A DNA stretch of 64,000 nucleotides from Aurantiacibacter rhizosphaerae (lineage in GTDB: Bacteria > Pseudomonadota > Alphaproteobacteria > Sphingomonadales > Sphingomonadaceae), in assembly GCF_009807005.1 (NCBI RefSeq), contig NZ_WUBR01000002.1, positions 310,001-374,000 on the forward strand, in the 5' to 3' direction. The notes below the pieces were generated by a model. The model was not told the origin of the DNA and made no database searches. It saw only the letters and a list, made by a program, of their open reading frames with translations. A program made the translations under genes and the position numbers. Of the stretch, positions 37,586-47,026 are shown piece after piece; position 1 is the first letter of the stretch, and each line of letters begins with the position of its first letter.

Positions 37586-38656
37586 CTATATCAGACCTGC
37601 CAGGTTTCGCGCCAATTGCGGCGATAGTCTGCAAACCCCATCTTTCCGCAATATAAAGTCCGCACCAGAGAACGTCTGTTTCCGGGCGAAAGCAAGAACG
37701 GCAGCATCGACCTTCGGCCTTTCCGGTTCAATAAGATCATATGCGAAAGCTGGAATTTCGCGGCGGTAATGATGCATTATTCCTCCAAAAGGATCGTAGC
37801 CATCACTCACCGCTTGAACCTGCAATTGCGCTAATCGCACGGTATAAGCGTAATTGAGCATGGCGTTGATTGGATGCGACGCTTTCCAATTTCGAGCTTT
37901 GCGACCGGTGAGAATTGAGCTGCGCGCCTGGTATTTCCGCCATGTGTCGGGAATTGGATAGCGGCTCTCTGCCTTCCACCTCAATTCAACTGCTTTCCAA
38001 GCCGCAAAATAGCGTGCTGCACATTCAGCTTCGACATTGCGAAGCTCATTCATTTCACCGAATTGCCGCTTTGGGAGATTGACCAACGTCTCATTGGCTT
38101 TGGCAATTGCCTTTTCCCGATATGAACTATCTGGGACATGCTTTCGCAGAGTTGTAAGGCTGTTACGGACTTTGTCGCAAATCAGCGTTCGGGCGAATTC
38201 CAAGCGCAATTGCTCATCGGATTGGGTCTTGTATTGCCATTGCAGATTTTCGGGATTGCCGATGAAGCCTGCGCCAGATGCATAGACTACCGGATCACCA
38301 CTCCATTGAACTCTGGCGAGTGCAACGCCTTGCTCGCCAAGCCAACCTAGCACATCGAATGAAATTGAGCCGCTTCCATCCAATAGCAGGATCAATCTCG
38401 GCAATTGCAAATCGCCTTTGAAATAGCGGAATTGTTCTGCCTTTTGCGGGTAATGGCTAAAGCCTTGCCTGATCAGCAATGATCCTTGTTCAATTCGCAA
38501 GGAAGAACCGTGTCCGGTTAGAATTAGAGGCTGGGAAGTGCGCTCTCGCCGTCGCCGTTTTCGTTTCGACTTCGCAATGTTGCGAACCCAGAATTCGGAT
38601 CTTTCGGCCCATTCGGAATGGTTTTCGATTGCGCGGAATTGCGAAGTTTCGAGCAT
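37586..38656 (-). CDS. Solo Cas1-like integrase (casposase)
   Basis: Cas1 joins DNA ends to target DNA; outside CRISPR systems it is the transposase (casposase) of casposons. The 356-residue protein has a very basic N-terminal patch (KSKRKRRRRER), a beta-strand N-domain (LILTGHGSSLRIEQGSLLI) and a helical C-domain with the catalytic triad in the right places: Glu209 (RNVEAECAARYF), His295 (GGIMHHYRREIP) and Asp307 with Glu310 (AYDLIEPERP). HPINAMLNYAYTV is also a standard Cas1 segment. No cas2, other cas gene or CRISPR array is visible. It is divergent from the HNH/PolB gene group. Confidence 0.9.
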   Translation of the reverse strand: MLETSQFRAIENHSEWAERSEFWVRNIAKSKRKRRRRERTSQPLILTGHGSSLRIEQGSLLIRQGFSHYPQKAEQFRYFKGDLQLPRLILLLDGSGSISFDVLGWLGEQGVALARVQWSGDPVVYASGAGFIGNPENLQWQYKTQSDEQLRLEFARTLICDKVRNSLTTLRKHVPDSSYREKAIAKANETLVNLPKRQFGEMNELRNVEAECAARYFAAWKAVELRWKAESRYPIPDTWRKYQARSSILTGRKARNWKASHPINAMLNYAYTVRLAQLQVQAVSDGYDPFGGIMHHYRREIPAFAYDLIEPERPKVDAAVLAFARKQTFSGADFILRKDGVCRLSPQLARNLAGLI

Positions 38657-38666
38657 TTACGGAAAC

Positions 38667-38683
38667 TAGCAGAATTGCTGCTA
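38667..38683. promoter_or_regulatory. Inverted repeat between cas1 and the divergent gene group
   Basis: TAGCAG-AATTG-CTGCTA lies 10 bases upstream of the cas1 start and 24 bases before the divergent gene. Its symmetry and position suit an operator shared by the two transcription units. This is suggestive only. Confidence 0.35.
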
Positions 38684-38706
38684 ATTGTCGTACAGATTAA
38701 CGGTTA

Positions 38707-39381
38707 ATGGCGGCTATTTTGGCATCGAATAGAGCAAGAGAGGCTTGGGAAAAAGGCACCGGGCTTGGCAACGCGTGGCTGCGCTTTGCTCCAGAGAATT
38801 TGGCGTCCGAATATGAGCGCGCTCCTGGCTTTTTTGAGAGCCTAGATCTCAATTCAAAGCCAGATAGCGGTTGGGAAATTCTGAAATCACTTTCGGATGG
38901 GCTATCTAAATCTCAATATCGGACAGAGCTCGAAAAGGAGATCAAGGAGCATCTCTTGGACGAGCTCTTCAACGACCAGCTCATCGCGACTGGATACCGC
39001 GAGCTTCCCTCTCCGGGTCAAAGCCCGGTTGTTATCAATCCAGCGAGATTTGAAACCGACGATCCTGATTGGCGTGAAGGAACTCTAGAGGCGCACGGAT
39101 TCCGCTACGGACGAATTAGGATTACCGATCCAGCAGTGATGATAAACGGACTAAATTCAAAACCGAAGGGCGGCTCGAATTCAGCAATCGACAATGCAAT
39201 CGCCCAATTGCTCAAAACCAATCCGGAATTTGCCGATTTACCTCGTAAAACGTCCTGTGATTTGGTTCGAAATTATCTCGGCGCTGCATATAAGCCAGGC
39301 AATGGCTTGAGTGATCAAAACATTTCAAAAGCAATTGTGCGCTTATGCAAACGAAAGCGAATTAATCGGAATTCCAATTAA
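38707..39381 (+). CDS. Unknown casposon protein
   Basis: The 224-residue protein is not recognisable. It is soluble, with an acidic middle containing many helices and a strongly basic C-terminus (IVRLCKRKRINRN) that follows a segment resembling a small helical DNA-binding domain (residues about 165-218). It is the first gene rightward of the cas1 divergent promoter, so a role in transposition or its control is plausible but inferred. Confidence 0.7.
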   Translation: MAAILASNRAREAWEKGTGLGNAWLRFAPENLASEYERAPGFFESLDLNSKPDSGWEILKSLSDGLSKSQYRTELEKEIKEHLLDELFNDQLIATGYRELPSPGQSPVVINPARFETDDPDWREGTLEAHGFRYGRIRITDPAVMINGLNSKPKGGSNSAIDNAIAQLLKTNPEFADLPRKTSCDLVRNYLGAAYKPGNGLSDQNISKAIVRLCKRKRINRNSN

Positions 39382-39487
39382 TTACCTCGGTACGTGAGCA
39401 TAAGAGGATTCGCTCGAATCACCGTCTCTAGAGATTCTTTGACCGGTCAGCAGCAATCCAGCTGCGGGCAAGTCAAAGGAAATCCAC

Positions 39488-40063
39488 GTGGCCCGCCAAC
39501 GCGACTACAAAGCTGAGTATCAGCGCCGGATCGCCAATGCTGCCAAACGCGGTCTAAGCAAGTCTCAGGCACGAGGTCACGCCCGGCCCGGTGAAAAGCC
39601 TATTCGTGGATCGAACGTTGCTCGTGGCGACACGAAGCTCGAAGCGGCTCTCACAGCCCTCAGACAGTCTGGAACGCAGGTTGCAGCGGCTAAAGAGGCT
39701 GGAGTGTCCGTCGAGCGCTTCCGGCGCTTTCTTCGCGAAAACCAGCTTGCCGAGAGGCAGGGCCGCACTTGGCTAATCGATGATCGCGCCCCTCGTGAAA
39801 TGCTTGTCCTGTCAAACGGCCAGGCGATGCAAATGCGGCTTGATGGATACGAACAAGCCTCGCTCAACGGGCGATATTTGTCAGCCTTCAAGAGTTTCAT
39901 AAGCACCAACGACAGTGAGTTTCTGTCTGACTTTGTCGGGCTGTCCGTTCGCGACGCCAAAGGCAAACTCCACCCCTTCGAAACAGACGAGAACGCTCTC
40001 TATCGCCTTGCCGCATCGGGCAGCGAGATTTTTGAAGACATTTACCGGCTCATCACAATCTGA
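39488..40063 (+). CDS. Probable DNA-binding casposon protein with HTH
   Basis: The 191-residue protein has a basic N-terminus (RDYKAEYQRRIANAAKRGLS, then KSQARGHARPGEKP) and a helix-turn-helix-like stretch (TQVAAAKEAGVSVERFRRFL, residues about 62-82). The N-terminal motif also occurs, as I remember it, in proteins encoded by phages and other mobile elements. The start is GTG 39488 preceded by AAAGGA. The upstream gap holds a TGACCGGTCA palindrome at 39440-39449. It could be the element's regulator or an end-binding protein. Confidence 0.7.
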   Translation: MARQRDYKAEYQRRIANAAKRGLSKSQARGHARPGEKPIRGSNVARGDTKLEAALTALRQSGTQVAAAKEAGVSVERFRRFLRENQLAERQGRTWLIDDRAPREMLVLSNGQAMQMRLDGYEQASLNGRYLSAFKSFISTNDSEFLSDFVGLSVRDAKGKLHPFETDENALYRLAASGSEIFEDIYRLITI

Positions 40064-40080
40064 AGAAAGGAAATTGAGCA

Positions 40081-40443
40081 ATGAAGCGCAACGATAAGGA
40101 GCGCCGCAAGCAGCAGCGGCTCGTAAAGCTTGGTAGCAATAATCCCATTTGCGGAATTTGCGGGGAAACGGATTGGCGGTGCTTGGACGCACATCACGTT
40201 GCGGATCATGGGCGCGATGATGTTACCGTCGCAATCTGCGCAAGCTGCCACCGGAAAGTCACCGATGATCAAAAGGATCATCCGGCCTTCGACGCAGGCG
40301 CTGATCCTACCTTGGACCGCATTGGCCATTTTCTAATTGGCCTTGCCGATTTGCTTTCAATCATTGTCGAAAAGCTTTTGGAATTTGCTCATATCCTCAT
40401 TGAACTGGCAAAGCCGAGCGCAATTGCCGGGGACGCGCAATGA
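40081..40443 (+). CDS. HNH nuclease-like zinc protein
   Basis: The 120-residue protein contains an HNH-type treble clef: CGICG (CxxC), AHH (DAHHVADHG) and the second pair in CASCHRKV (CxxCH), residues about 23-60, followed by a hydrophobic helical tail. HNH nucleases are standard casposon components. It sits 17 bases after the preceding gene, and its stop overlaps the PolB start (ATGA). The long helical C-terminus is unusual for a pure nuclease. Confidence 0.8.
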   Translation: MKRNDKERRKQQRLVKLGSNNPICGICGETDWRCLDAHHVADHGRDDVTVAICASCHRKVTDDQKDHPAFDAGADPTLDRIGHFLIGLADLLSIIVEKLLEFAHILIELAKPSAIAGDAQ

Positions 40444-43400
40444 GCTCGCCGCCCATCACAGACCGCTTGCCCATTTCCATCCGCGCTTTTGCCGTGCCCG
40501 ATGCCATTACGACTGGAAAAGCGAGAAAACGAACGCCCCGCTCAATTGCTTTGGCTGCGTCGAATTGGACTCTAATTTTCGACTGCGAGACATTTGCAGA
40601 TGAGACCCAGTCATTGCGGTTTGGCACTTACCAAACTCGCAATGAGGGCGCATTGATGGAAAGCGGCATCTTCTATTCGCCGGAAAATCTGAGTGATGAC
40701 GAGTTTGCGGTCTTGCGAAATTACGCTTCATCGCACGGCCTTGAATTGCTGACACATGGCGAGTTTGTCGAACACGTGTTTTTCCCCATCGGCTATGATT
40801 ATCGCGGCACGATTGTAGGCTTCAATCTCCCATTCGACATTGCCCGCATTGCTCTCAGTGCGGACTCAGCTCGTGGCAAAATGAAGGGTGGTTTTACTTT
40901 TGGCCTGACGGAAAACAAAAAGCGTCCACGCATCCAAATCAAACATCTGTCTGCCAGAGCAGCGTTCATACAATTCGCAGCTCCGGGGAAAAACCGGTCG
41001 AACCACAGCGTGCTCAAGCGCGGCAAAACCGAACCAATCCAGCGCGGTCACTTTGTCGATTGCAAGACGCTATCAAGCGCATTGTTGGCCAAATCATTTT
41101 CTCTTGCGAGCTTGTGCGATACTTTGGGTGTGCAAAGTGCAAAGTTGAAATTCGAAGATTTCAACGCCCCTATCACACCTGAGTTTGTCGAATACGCGGT
41201 GCGTGACACACAAGCCACGTGGGAATGCTACTGCGCCCTGATCGATAAGTTCGACAAGCTAGGATTAGACGGCACAAGGCCGGAAAAAATCTATAGCGAG
41301 GCGAGCCTGGGCAAAGCCTGCCTGAAAGCCATGGGCGTCAAACCATGGCGGGAATGCCAGCCTGATTTCGATCCAGAGACAATCGGTAAGATTATGTCGA
41401 CCTACTATGGCGGACGTGCTGAAATCGGCATCCGGCGCGAACAACGCCAAGTCATGCTTTGCGATTTCCTGTCAATGTATCCGACAGTCGGCACACTGAT
41501 GAACCTTTGGCGTTATGTGATCGCGACAGGCATCAGGACTAACGACGCCACGAAAGATGCGCAGTCGACCTTGGATGCAGTGACATTGGACAACCTTGGC
41601 TCAACACGCTTTTGGCGAAAGCTATCGATGCTGGTTCGCATCAAGCCCCATGCCGACATAGTGCCAGTCCGGGCGCATTACGCCGATGCAGTACAAGCTA
41701 CCATTGGCCTTAATTACTTCACCAACAAAAGTCCGCAATGGTTCACGCTTGCCGATTGCATTGCATCCAAATTGCTTACTGGAAAGGCGCCCGAGATTTT
41801 CGAGGCCATTGCGTTTGAACCGATGCGAAAACAGCGAGGATTGCGGGAATTTGAGATCAATGGCGAAGCTGACTTTGCAATCGACCCTGCCAATGATGAT
41901 TTCTACAAGCGGCTAATCGAACTCAGGCAAGCCACCAAGATTAAGCGCCAAAGTGCGAAGGGCGCAATAAGAGAAGCCTTAGATACGCAGCAGAATGCGA
42001 TTAAGATCATGGCCAGTGCGACGACCTACGGCATCTTTGTCGAGATGAATGTCGAGGATGTTATCACGGGCGCAATGGCCGAGCTTTTTGCAGGCCATGA
42101 CGACAGCTTCACCGTGAAGCCTTCGAAGACCGAAAAGCCGGGAAGTTTCTTTCATCCATTGCTCGCCACGCTCATCACAGGCGCTGCGCGATTGATGCTG
42201 GCGATAACCGAGAAACTGGCGAGCGACCGTGGGCTTGATTGGTCATTCTGCGATACAGACAGTTTCGCCCTGGCTAAGCCTGAATTGATGGATGGGTCTG
42301 AGTTTACCGTTCATGTGCAAAGCGTGATCGATTGGTTTGGTCAACTCAATCCATACGACTTTGAAGGCTCGATCTTGAAAGGCGAGGATGTGAATTTCTC
42401 GCAGTCAGGAAATGGAAAGCTGGAGCCGCTCTATTGCTTTGCCATTTCAGCTAAACGCTATGCGCTGTATAATCTGGACAATGGTGGCAGGCCGATAATC
42501 CGCAAAGCGTCGGCGCATGGCTTAGGACATTTGCGAGCGCCATATAACGCGAACAATCCAGCCCCTTCAATCCCAAAGCCGCAAATCGATTTGGCAAAAG
42601 CGGGTTTGGCACTTTGGCAGCATGATATTTGGCTCAAGATCATTGAGGCCAGTTACACCGACAAACCGCACATGGTTGATTTGAGCTATCCCCCGGCACT
42701 CCAATTGCCAGCTATCAGCAGATACACCGCGACTTCGCCTGATTTGCTGCGTTGGTTCAAGCAATACAATGAAGGCAAACCCTACGCTGATCAGGTAAAA
42801 CCCTTTGGCTTTCTGACCGGGCTAATGACCCACAGTATTGATTGCGAGCCTCGCGTAGTTGGCAGGCCGTCGATGCGTATAGGTTCGAGAAGCAATCTGA
42901 AGCCAATTTCTCCCTTTGAAACCGATCCGGCCAAGGCTGCGGAAAAAGCGTTTGATCGCAATACTGGATTGCCGGTGCCAATTGAAAAACTCAAAACATA
43001 CGCTCAGGCCATCGCGCAGTATCATCTACAGCCAGAAAACAAGTTTCTGAATGGCGAACATAGCGATACCGGGAAGACGCAACGGCGGCACGTCCTGGCC
43101 ACTTGCATGGCCCACATCGGCAAAGAGGCCAATGAACTGGATAAGCAGAGCACCTTAGGTTTTGATCCAGACGCTCAACCTTCATATGGCTACAGTCCAG
43201 CTGACATTGCAGAGCTGCAATCGGAACTGGCTAGACTATGCGAAGTTTTCAGCACTTATCAGATTGCTCGGCATGGCCGGATGAAATCGAAGCGGCTTTC
43301 CAATCTCCTCGGCGCGGACAGCAAATCGAACCTAGCCTCTATCGGCGCAGAGAAAATGCGAGCCCTTGTGAGGCACTTCGGTCACCGTGAACTTGCAGAG

Positions 43401-43532
43401 CGAGTTGAACTTGATGCGCTGGATCAGCTCGTTTCCGAAGGCGGATTGCGGATGACGGCGAGGGAATTAATGGTAGATCCTTCGAACTTGCGTAGAAGCA
43501 TCAGGAGACAGGAGCGAAGGCTGCGTTCTTAA
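40440..43532 (+). CDS. Family B DNA polymerase of the casposon
   Basis: A 1030-residue replicative-type PolB. The proofreading exonuclease is intact: Exo I FDCET (Asp48, Glu50), Exo II GFNLPFD (Asn129, Asp133), Exo III YAVRD (Tyr252, Asp256). The polymerase motifs are intact: A CDFLSMYPT (Asp342), B KIMASATTYG (Lys522-Gly531), C FCDTDSFA (Asp605, Asp607). The roughly 350-residue C-terminal region is unrecognised. In casposons PolB is thought to copy the element. It is translationally coupled to the HNH gene. Codon use is visibly AT-richer than the host genes. Confidence 0.92.
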   Translation: MSSPPITDRLPISIRAFAVPDAITTGKARKRTPRSIALAASNWTLIFDCETFADETQSLRFGTYQTRNEGALMESGIFYSPENLSDDEFAVLRNYASSHGLELLTHGEFVEHVFFPIGYDYRGTIVGFNLPFDIARIALSADSARGKMKGGFTFGLTENKKRPRIQIKHLSARAAFIQFAAPGKNRSNHSVLKRGKTEPIQRGHFVDCKTLSSALLAKSFSLASLCDTLGVQSAKLKFEDFNAPITPEFVEYAVRDTQATWECYCALIDKFDKLGLDGTRPEKIYSEASLGKACLKAMGVKPWRECQPDFDPETIGKIMSTYYGGRAEIGIRREQRQVMLCDFLSMYPTVGTLMNLWRYVIATGIRTNDATKDAQSTLDAVTLDNLGSTRFWRKLSMLVRIKPHADIVPVRAHYADAVQATIGLNYFTNKSPQWFTLADCIASKLLTGKAPEIFEAIAFEPMRKQRGLREFEINGEADFAIDPANDDFYKRLIELRQATKIKRQSAKGAIREALDTQQNAIKIMASATTYGIFVEMNVEDVITGAMAELFAGHDDSFTVKPSKTEKPGSFFHPLLATLITGAARLMLAITEKLASDRGLDWSFCDTDSFALAKPELMDGSEFTVHVQSVIDWFGQLNPYDFEGSILKGEDVNFSQSGNGKLEPLYCFAISAKRYALYNLDNGGRPIIRKASAHGLGHLRAPYNANNPAPSIPKPQIDLAKAGLALWQHDIWLKIIEASYTDKPHMVDLSYPPALQLPAISRYTATSPDLLRWFKQYNEGKPYADQVKPFGFLTGLMTHSIDCEPRVVGRPSMRIGSRSNLKPISPFETDPAKAAEKAFDRNTGLPVPIEKLKTYAQAIAQYHLQPENKFLNGEHSDTGKTQRRHVLATCMAHIGKEANELDKQSTLGFDPDAQPSYGYSPADIAELQSELARLCEVFSTYQIARHGRMKSKRLSNLLGADSKSNLASIGAEKMRALVRHFGHRELAERVELDALDQLVSEGGLRMTARELMVDPSNLRRSIRRQERRLRS

Positions 43533-43639
43533 AAAGGCTCTCAAAATCGCACATGATTTCAATTGAGCGAAATTGGTGAAAAATGACCCATTCAGCTTCA
43601 ATATCATGTCTTTAAGAAATCCCCGCTATTGACCCAGAA

Positions 43640-43727
43640 GCTACGTTAGGCTCTGCTATGAGAGCTCAACTGTAGCATGATGAACTCAGTTCTTAATAAT
43701 GACCTCATTAAAAGGTGGCCGGTCTTT
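43640..43727 (+). ncRNA. Possible structured leader or ncRNA upstream of the RT pair
   Basis: The 273-base gap between polB and the first RT gene contains a nested hairpin (GCTAC 43640-43644 with GTAGC 43672-43676, inside it GCTCT with AGAGC), then GAAC-TCA-GTTC (43682-43692) and AAAG-N9-CTTT (43711-43727). Two-RT defence systems are known to carry an ncRNA. Whether it is this segment or the one downstream cannot be decided by eye; boundaries are approximate. Confidence 0.35.
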
Positions 43728-43805
43728 AATAACGGACTAGCGAACAATACATTTGCTGGTAGCGATGGGCTTTTCAGACAGTAAAGGGCATTGATAATTT
43801 GAATT

Positions 43806-45041
43806 ATGTTTGATTCCACTTTGCACGCGAAGACACTCGCTAGGCAGATTCGCGCAACCGACTTTCACAGCCATCTTTGGTCTTTCTCGACGGCTGACCG
43901 AGAACCAATTGTTGATGCCGCCGTTCAACTCGTTAACAGCGGCTTCGCGCAAGTGGCATTACGACGTGAATTTCTAGGTGGTAAGTCCATCTATCAGCAG
44001 ACATCGCTTGCTGAGACGTTAATAATTCGACAAATTTCCGAGGGCATTCGGCGTGTGACTAATGTCAAACAATCCGATCGTCAGTCGATCGTTAAATCCA
44101 TCATCGCCCTTTCGCGTGAAGGAATACCATTTCACATTCTAAAATTCGACGTAAAATCTTTTTACGAAACTATAAACACGAACGCAATAATATCGACCTT
44201 GAGAGAGGACGCTGTGTTTTCTCGACAGTCAGTTAACGTGCTTAGCTCATTCTTCGACGCATTGCAGAATCAAGGAATTGATGGGTTGCCACGCGGGTTG
44301 GGGGTAAGCGCCACGTTGTCTGAATTTGCTATGCGCAATTATGATCGCCAGATGTCAAGCTTGTCAGGTGTTAGATTTTACAACCGCTTTGTAGACGACA
44401 TTATTGTCGTCGCATTGGATGGAGCGGATCTAGAAACGATCAGCTTGAAGGCACGGTCCTGGCTTCCCGATGGCCTTGATCTAAACCGTTCGAAATCAGT
44501 TGAGTTCAATTTCAAGGCTCACGAGCGTGGCGCAACGCACGCGACCGAGCACCAGCTGTCTTTCCTAGGATACAGGCTGGATATCGGTGTCGCAGTAAGA
44601 GCCGAGAACGCGATTGAACGGAAGGTGGTTGTCGATATTGCCGACAGGAAAGTCGCCCGCCTAAAGAGACGTATCGCGAAAGCGATAATACAATTTAACG
44701 CCGATGGAAACTTCGCGGATCTTCACGGACGGGTGAAGTTGCTCACAAGTAACTACGGTTTTGCTGACCCTTCTTCAGGTCAACAGCGGTACTCTGGCTT
44801 AAGATACAACTACAGCTTGATCAATTCAATCCTGGCAACATCGCTGGACGAGTTAGACAGATTTCTAGTCAACGCAATAACGTCTCGACATCCGCAAAAC
44901 AGACTGCGCCCAACTTTAACGACCGCTCAGCGGCGCAGTCTGCTCGGCTTTGGATTTCGAAGCGGGTTTGTCTCAAATCGCTTTTTTTCCTTTACGTACT
45001 CTGAGGTTCGCCACCTGACGAAATGCTGGTCACATGCGTAA
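43806..45041 (+). CDS. Reverse transcriptase, Drt3a-like
   Basis: The 411-residue protein has the RT palm motifs: A KFDVKSFYETI (Asp115), B GLPRGLGVSATLSEF (160-174), C NRFVDDIIVV with FVDD at 195-198, and a later LSFLGYRLDI typical of the primer-grip region. There are no maturase, endonuclease or integrase domains. It overlaps a second RT gene by eight bases. A tandem of a roughly 400-residue and a roughly 650-residue RT matches the published type 3 defence-associated RT system (UG3 plus UG8). Family placement is from size, motifs and pairing, not from a search. Confidence 0.82.
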   Translation: MFDSTLHAKTLARQIRATDFHSHLWSFSTADREPIVDAAVQLVNSGFAQVALRREFLGGKSIYQQTSLAETLIIRQISEGIRRVTNVKQSDRQSIVKSIIALSREGIPFHILKFDVKSFYETINTNAIISTLREDAVFSRQSVNVLSSFFDALQNQGIDGLPRGLGVSATLSEFAMRNYDRQMSSLSGVRFYNRFVDDIIVVALDGADLETISLKARSWLPDGLDLNRSKSVEFNFKAHERGATHATEHQLSFLGYRLDIGVAVRAENAIERKVVVDIADRKVARLKRRIAKAIIQFNADGNFADLHGRVKLLTSNYGFADPSSGQQRYSGLRYNYSLINSILATSLDELDRFLVNAITSRHPQNRLRPTLTTAQRRSLLGFGFRSGFVSNRFFSFTYSEVRHLTKCWSHA

Positions 45042-47010
45042 GAAGCTCGTTGCAAAAGGTAATGTTCGGCGCGGTGATTTCATTCGCGTAGTTTTAACTG
45101 AAACACTCCCAGAGGAAGTACCACTAATATTCTCCAACGACGGATTTTATAGAAATCAAGCTACGATCACCAACATGACGAGCCAAGCGTTAGAATTCTT
45201 TGAGGTGCTTCTAAGCTCAGAAAGGCGTTACACTAAACCATATCGATTTAGTGTTCTCCGAGATAATTTTACAGCCCGCCGCCTGAGCCTTGTCCATCCG
45301 TCGGCCCAGTTAGCGGTTGCCAAATTCTATAAGGATTATGACAGTTTAATATGTCATTTTTCTTCAAAATCCCCGGCATCTCTGCGTGCGCCTGTCAAAG
45401 TCGGGGCATCGTTTTTCGTCCGTGGGACCCAGAGTGAGGTTAACCGCTTCAAAGCCGCAGGTATTGATACAGTCACGCTAGAGACAACCACTTCCAACCC
45501 AGCCTCATATTTTGCATATAATATGATCAACAGAGCGCACGAATTCTTCAATTCAAACGATTACATTCACCTTGAGAAAAAATTCGAGCTCTTTCGCACT
45601 CTAGACGTTAGCAAATGTTTCAATAGTATCTACACCCATTCTCTCTTTTGGGCAGTCGCCGACGTGGAAACCGCGAAGGATAATACCCAAGCTGTCGGGT
45701 TTGCCAATGATTTTGATCGCTTGATGCAGTCAATGAATTACAACGAGACGAATGGAATTTGCATCGGGCCAGAAGTATCAAGAGTGTTCGCGGAAATAAT
45801 ATTTTCTGAGATAGATAAGCGTATTATAGACTGTCTTTCTGATAAAGGATTAGTTTTTAGGTCTGATTATGAGTTCCGTAGATATGTTGACGATTTCTAT
45901 ATATTCGCGAAGAATTACGTCATCTTGGATAAAGTTTCTTCAATCGTGCAGACTACCCTTGGAGATTTTAATCTACATCTGAACTCGGGGAAAGCAGTGA
46001 CAGTCGCCCGACCATTTGCGACATCGAAGTCGATAATAATCAAGGAAGTTAACGACGCCCTAAACGCGTTTCTGAAAAAAGTAATTTCCTATAGAGTTCA
46101 GGGTACTGATCGGCACGCAGTTTCACTACGTATTTGGCGCTCTGATGCAATAATTCGGTCTTTCATCAGCCAAGTGAAAGCGACGTGCACGATGCACAAT
46201 ACAGGTTACGAGACTGTATCTGACTATATTGTCTCTGCACTCAGCAAGCGGGTCGTGGAGCTTGCAGATGGCTATTCATCGGAAGGGGCCGAGCGCACCG
46301 AGGCCGCCCGAGAATGTATGATCGACGTCAATTTGGTTCTAATCGAACTCTGCTATTTCTTTTATACCGTGAACCCTACAGTCCGAGCTTCGCTACACGT
46401 TGCAAGAGCTGTGATCACCGCAACGCGGATTTTTAAAAACCATTTTCAGGATCGTTTGCCACATTTGTCGGAAAGCGTAATGCGCTGGACGCTAGACGTA
46501 GCTAAATCGGTTGCTCGTGGCGGCCGGCATCGTGAGTTAACTGCGGTACCCTTGGAGGTTTTGAACATACTAATTCCCATGAGTGAGGTCGTAGCAAACG
46601 AACCCCTCGTAGAGGACCTTATTGAGGAATCTTGCTGCGACGTAAGTAATTTCGAATACTTCGAAATTGTCACCTTCCTTTTTTTGACTGGCGGGCGACC
46701 AAGGCATCGCGATCTCATAGGCCGGTTGTTCACTCACGCTCGCAAGATCATCGACTCCGGTCCTGGTCTCTCTATCGATTCTCAATCGATCCATCTTTGT
46801 TCTGACCTATTGACCTGTCCCTTTTTGCCTCTGCCGAAGCGAGCCTCGTGGTTTAACCGGCTCAGAGGTAAAGTCGGCCTGCAGAAACTTTCTGTCGCTG
46901 ATTCACAAGCGGCCGTTCGATCAATGGAAAACTTCCCTTGGTTTATCAAATGGGATGGCGTCGACTTGCTCAAATTATTGCGGAAAAAAGAGTTGAGTGC
47001 CATTTATTAA
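45034..47010 (+). CDS. Reverse transcriptase, Drt3b-like
   Basis: The 658-residue protein also carries RT motifs: A TLDVSKCFNSIYTHSL (Asp191), B NGICIGPEVSRVFAEI (240-255) and C RRYVDDFYIF with YVDD at 284-287. It has about 180 residues before the palm and a long helical C-terminal domain (after about 380) with no known fold to my eye, as in the Abi-type RTs. It overlaps the first RT gene, so expression is coupled. AT-rich codon use differs sharply from the host. Probable antiphage cargo. Confidence 0.82.
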   Translation: MRKKLVAKGNVRRGDFIRVVLTETLPEEVPLIFSNDGFYRNQATITNMTSQALEFFEVLLSSERRYTKPYRFSVLRDNFTARRLSLVHPSAQLAVAKFYKDYDSLICHFSSKSPASLRAPVKVGASFFVRGTQSEVNRFKAAGIDTVTLETTTSNPASYFAYNMINRAHEFFNSNDYIHLEKKFELFRTLDVSKCFNSIYTHSLFWAVADVETAKDNTQAVGFANDFDRLMQSMNYNETNGICIGPEVSRVFAEIIFSEIDKRIIDCLSDKGLVFRSDYEFRRYVDDFYIFAKNYVILDKVSSIVQTTLGDFNLHLNSGKAVTVARPFATSKSIIIKEVNDALNAFLKKVISYRVQGTDRHAVSLRIWRSDAIIRSFISQVKATCTMHNTGYETVSDYIVSALSKRVVELADGYSSEGAERTEAARECMIDVNLVLIELCYFFYTVNPTVRASLHVARAVITATRIFKNHFQDRLPHLSESVMRWTLDVAKSVARGGRHRELTAVPLEVLNILIPMSEVVANEPLVEDLIEESCCDVSNFEYFEIVTFLFLTGGRPRHRDLIGRLFTHARKIIDSGPGLSIDSQSIHLCSDLLTCPFLPLPKRASWFNRLRGKVGLQKLSVADSQAAVRSMENFPWFIKWDGVDLLKLLRKKELSAIY

Positions 47011-47026
47011 GTGATTAGATGGCTTT

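Noticed and set aside
43806-47010. Group II intron, retron or diversity-generating retroelement
   Set aside because: Two overlapping RTs without maturase or endonuclease domains, no intron domain V-like sequence seen, no msr/msd arrangement and no variable-repeat target gene nearby.
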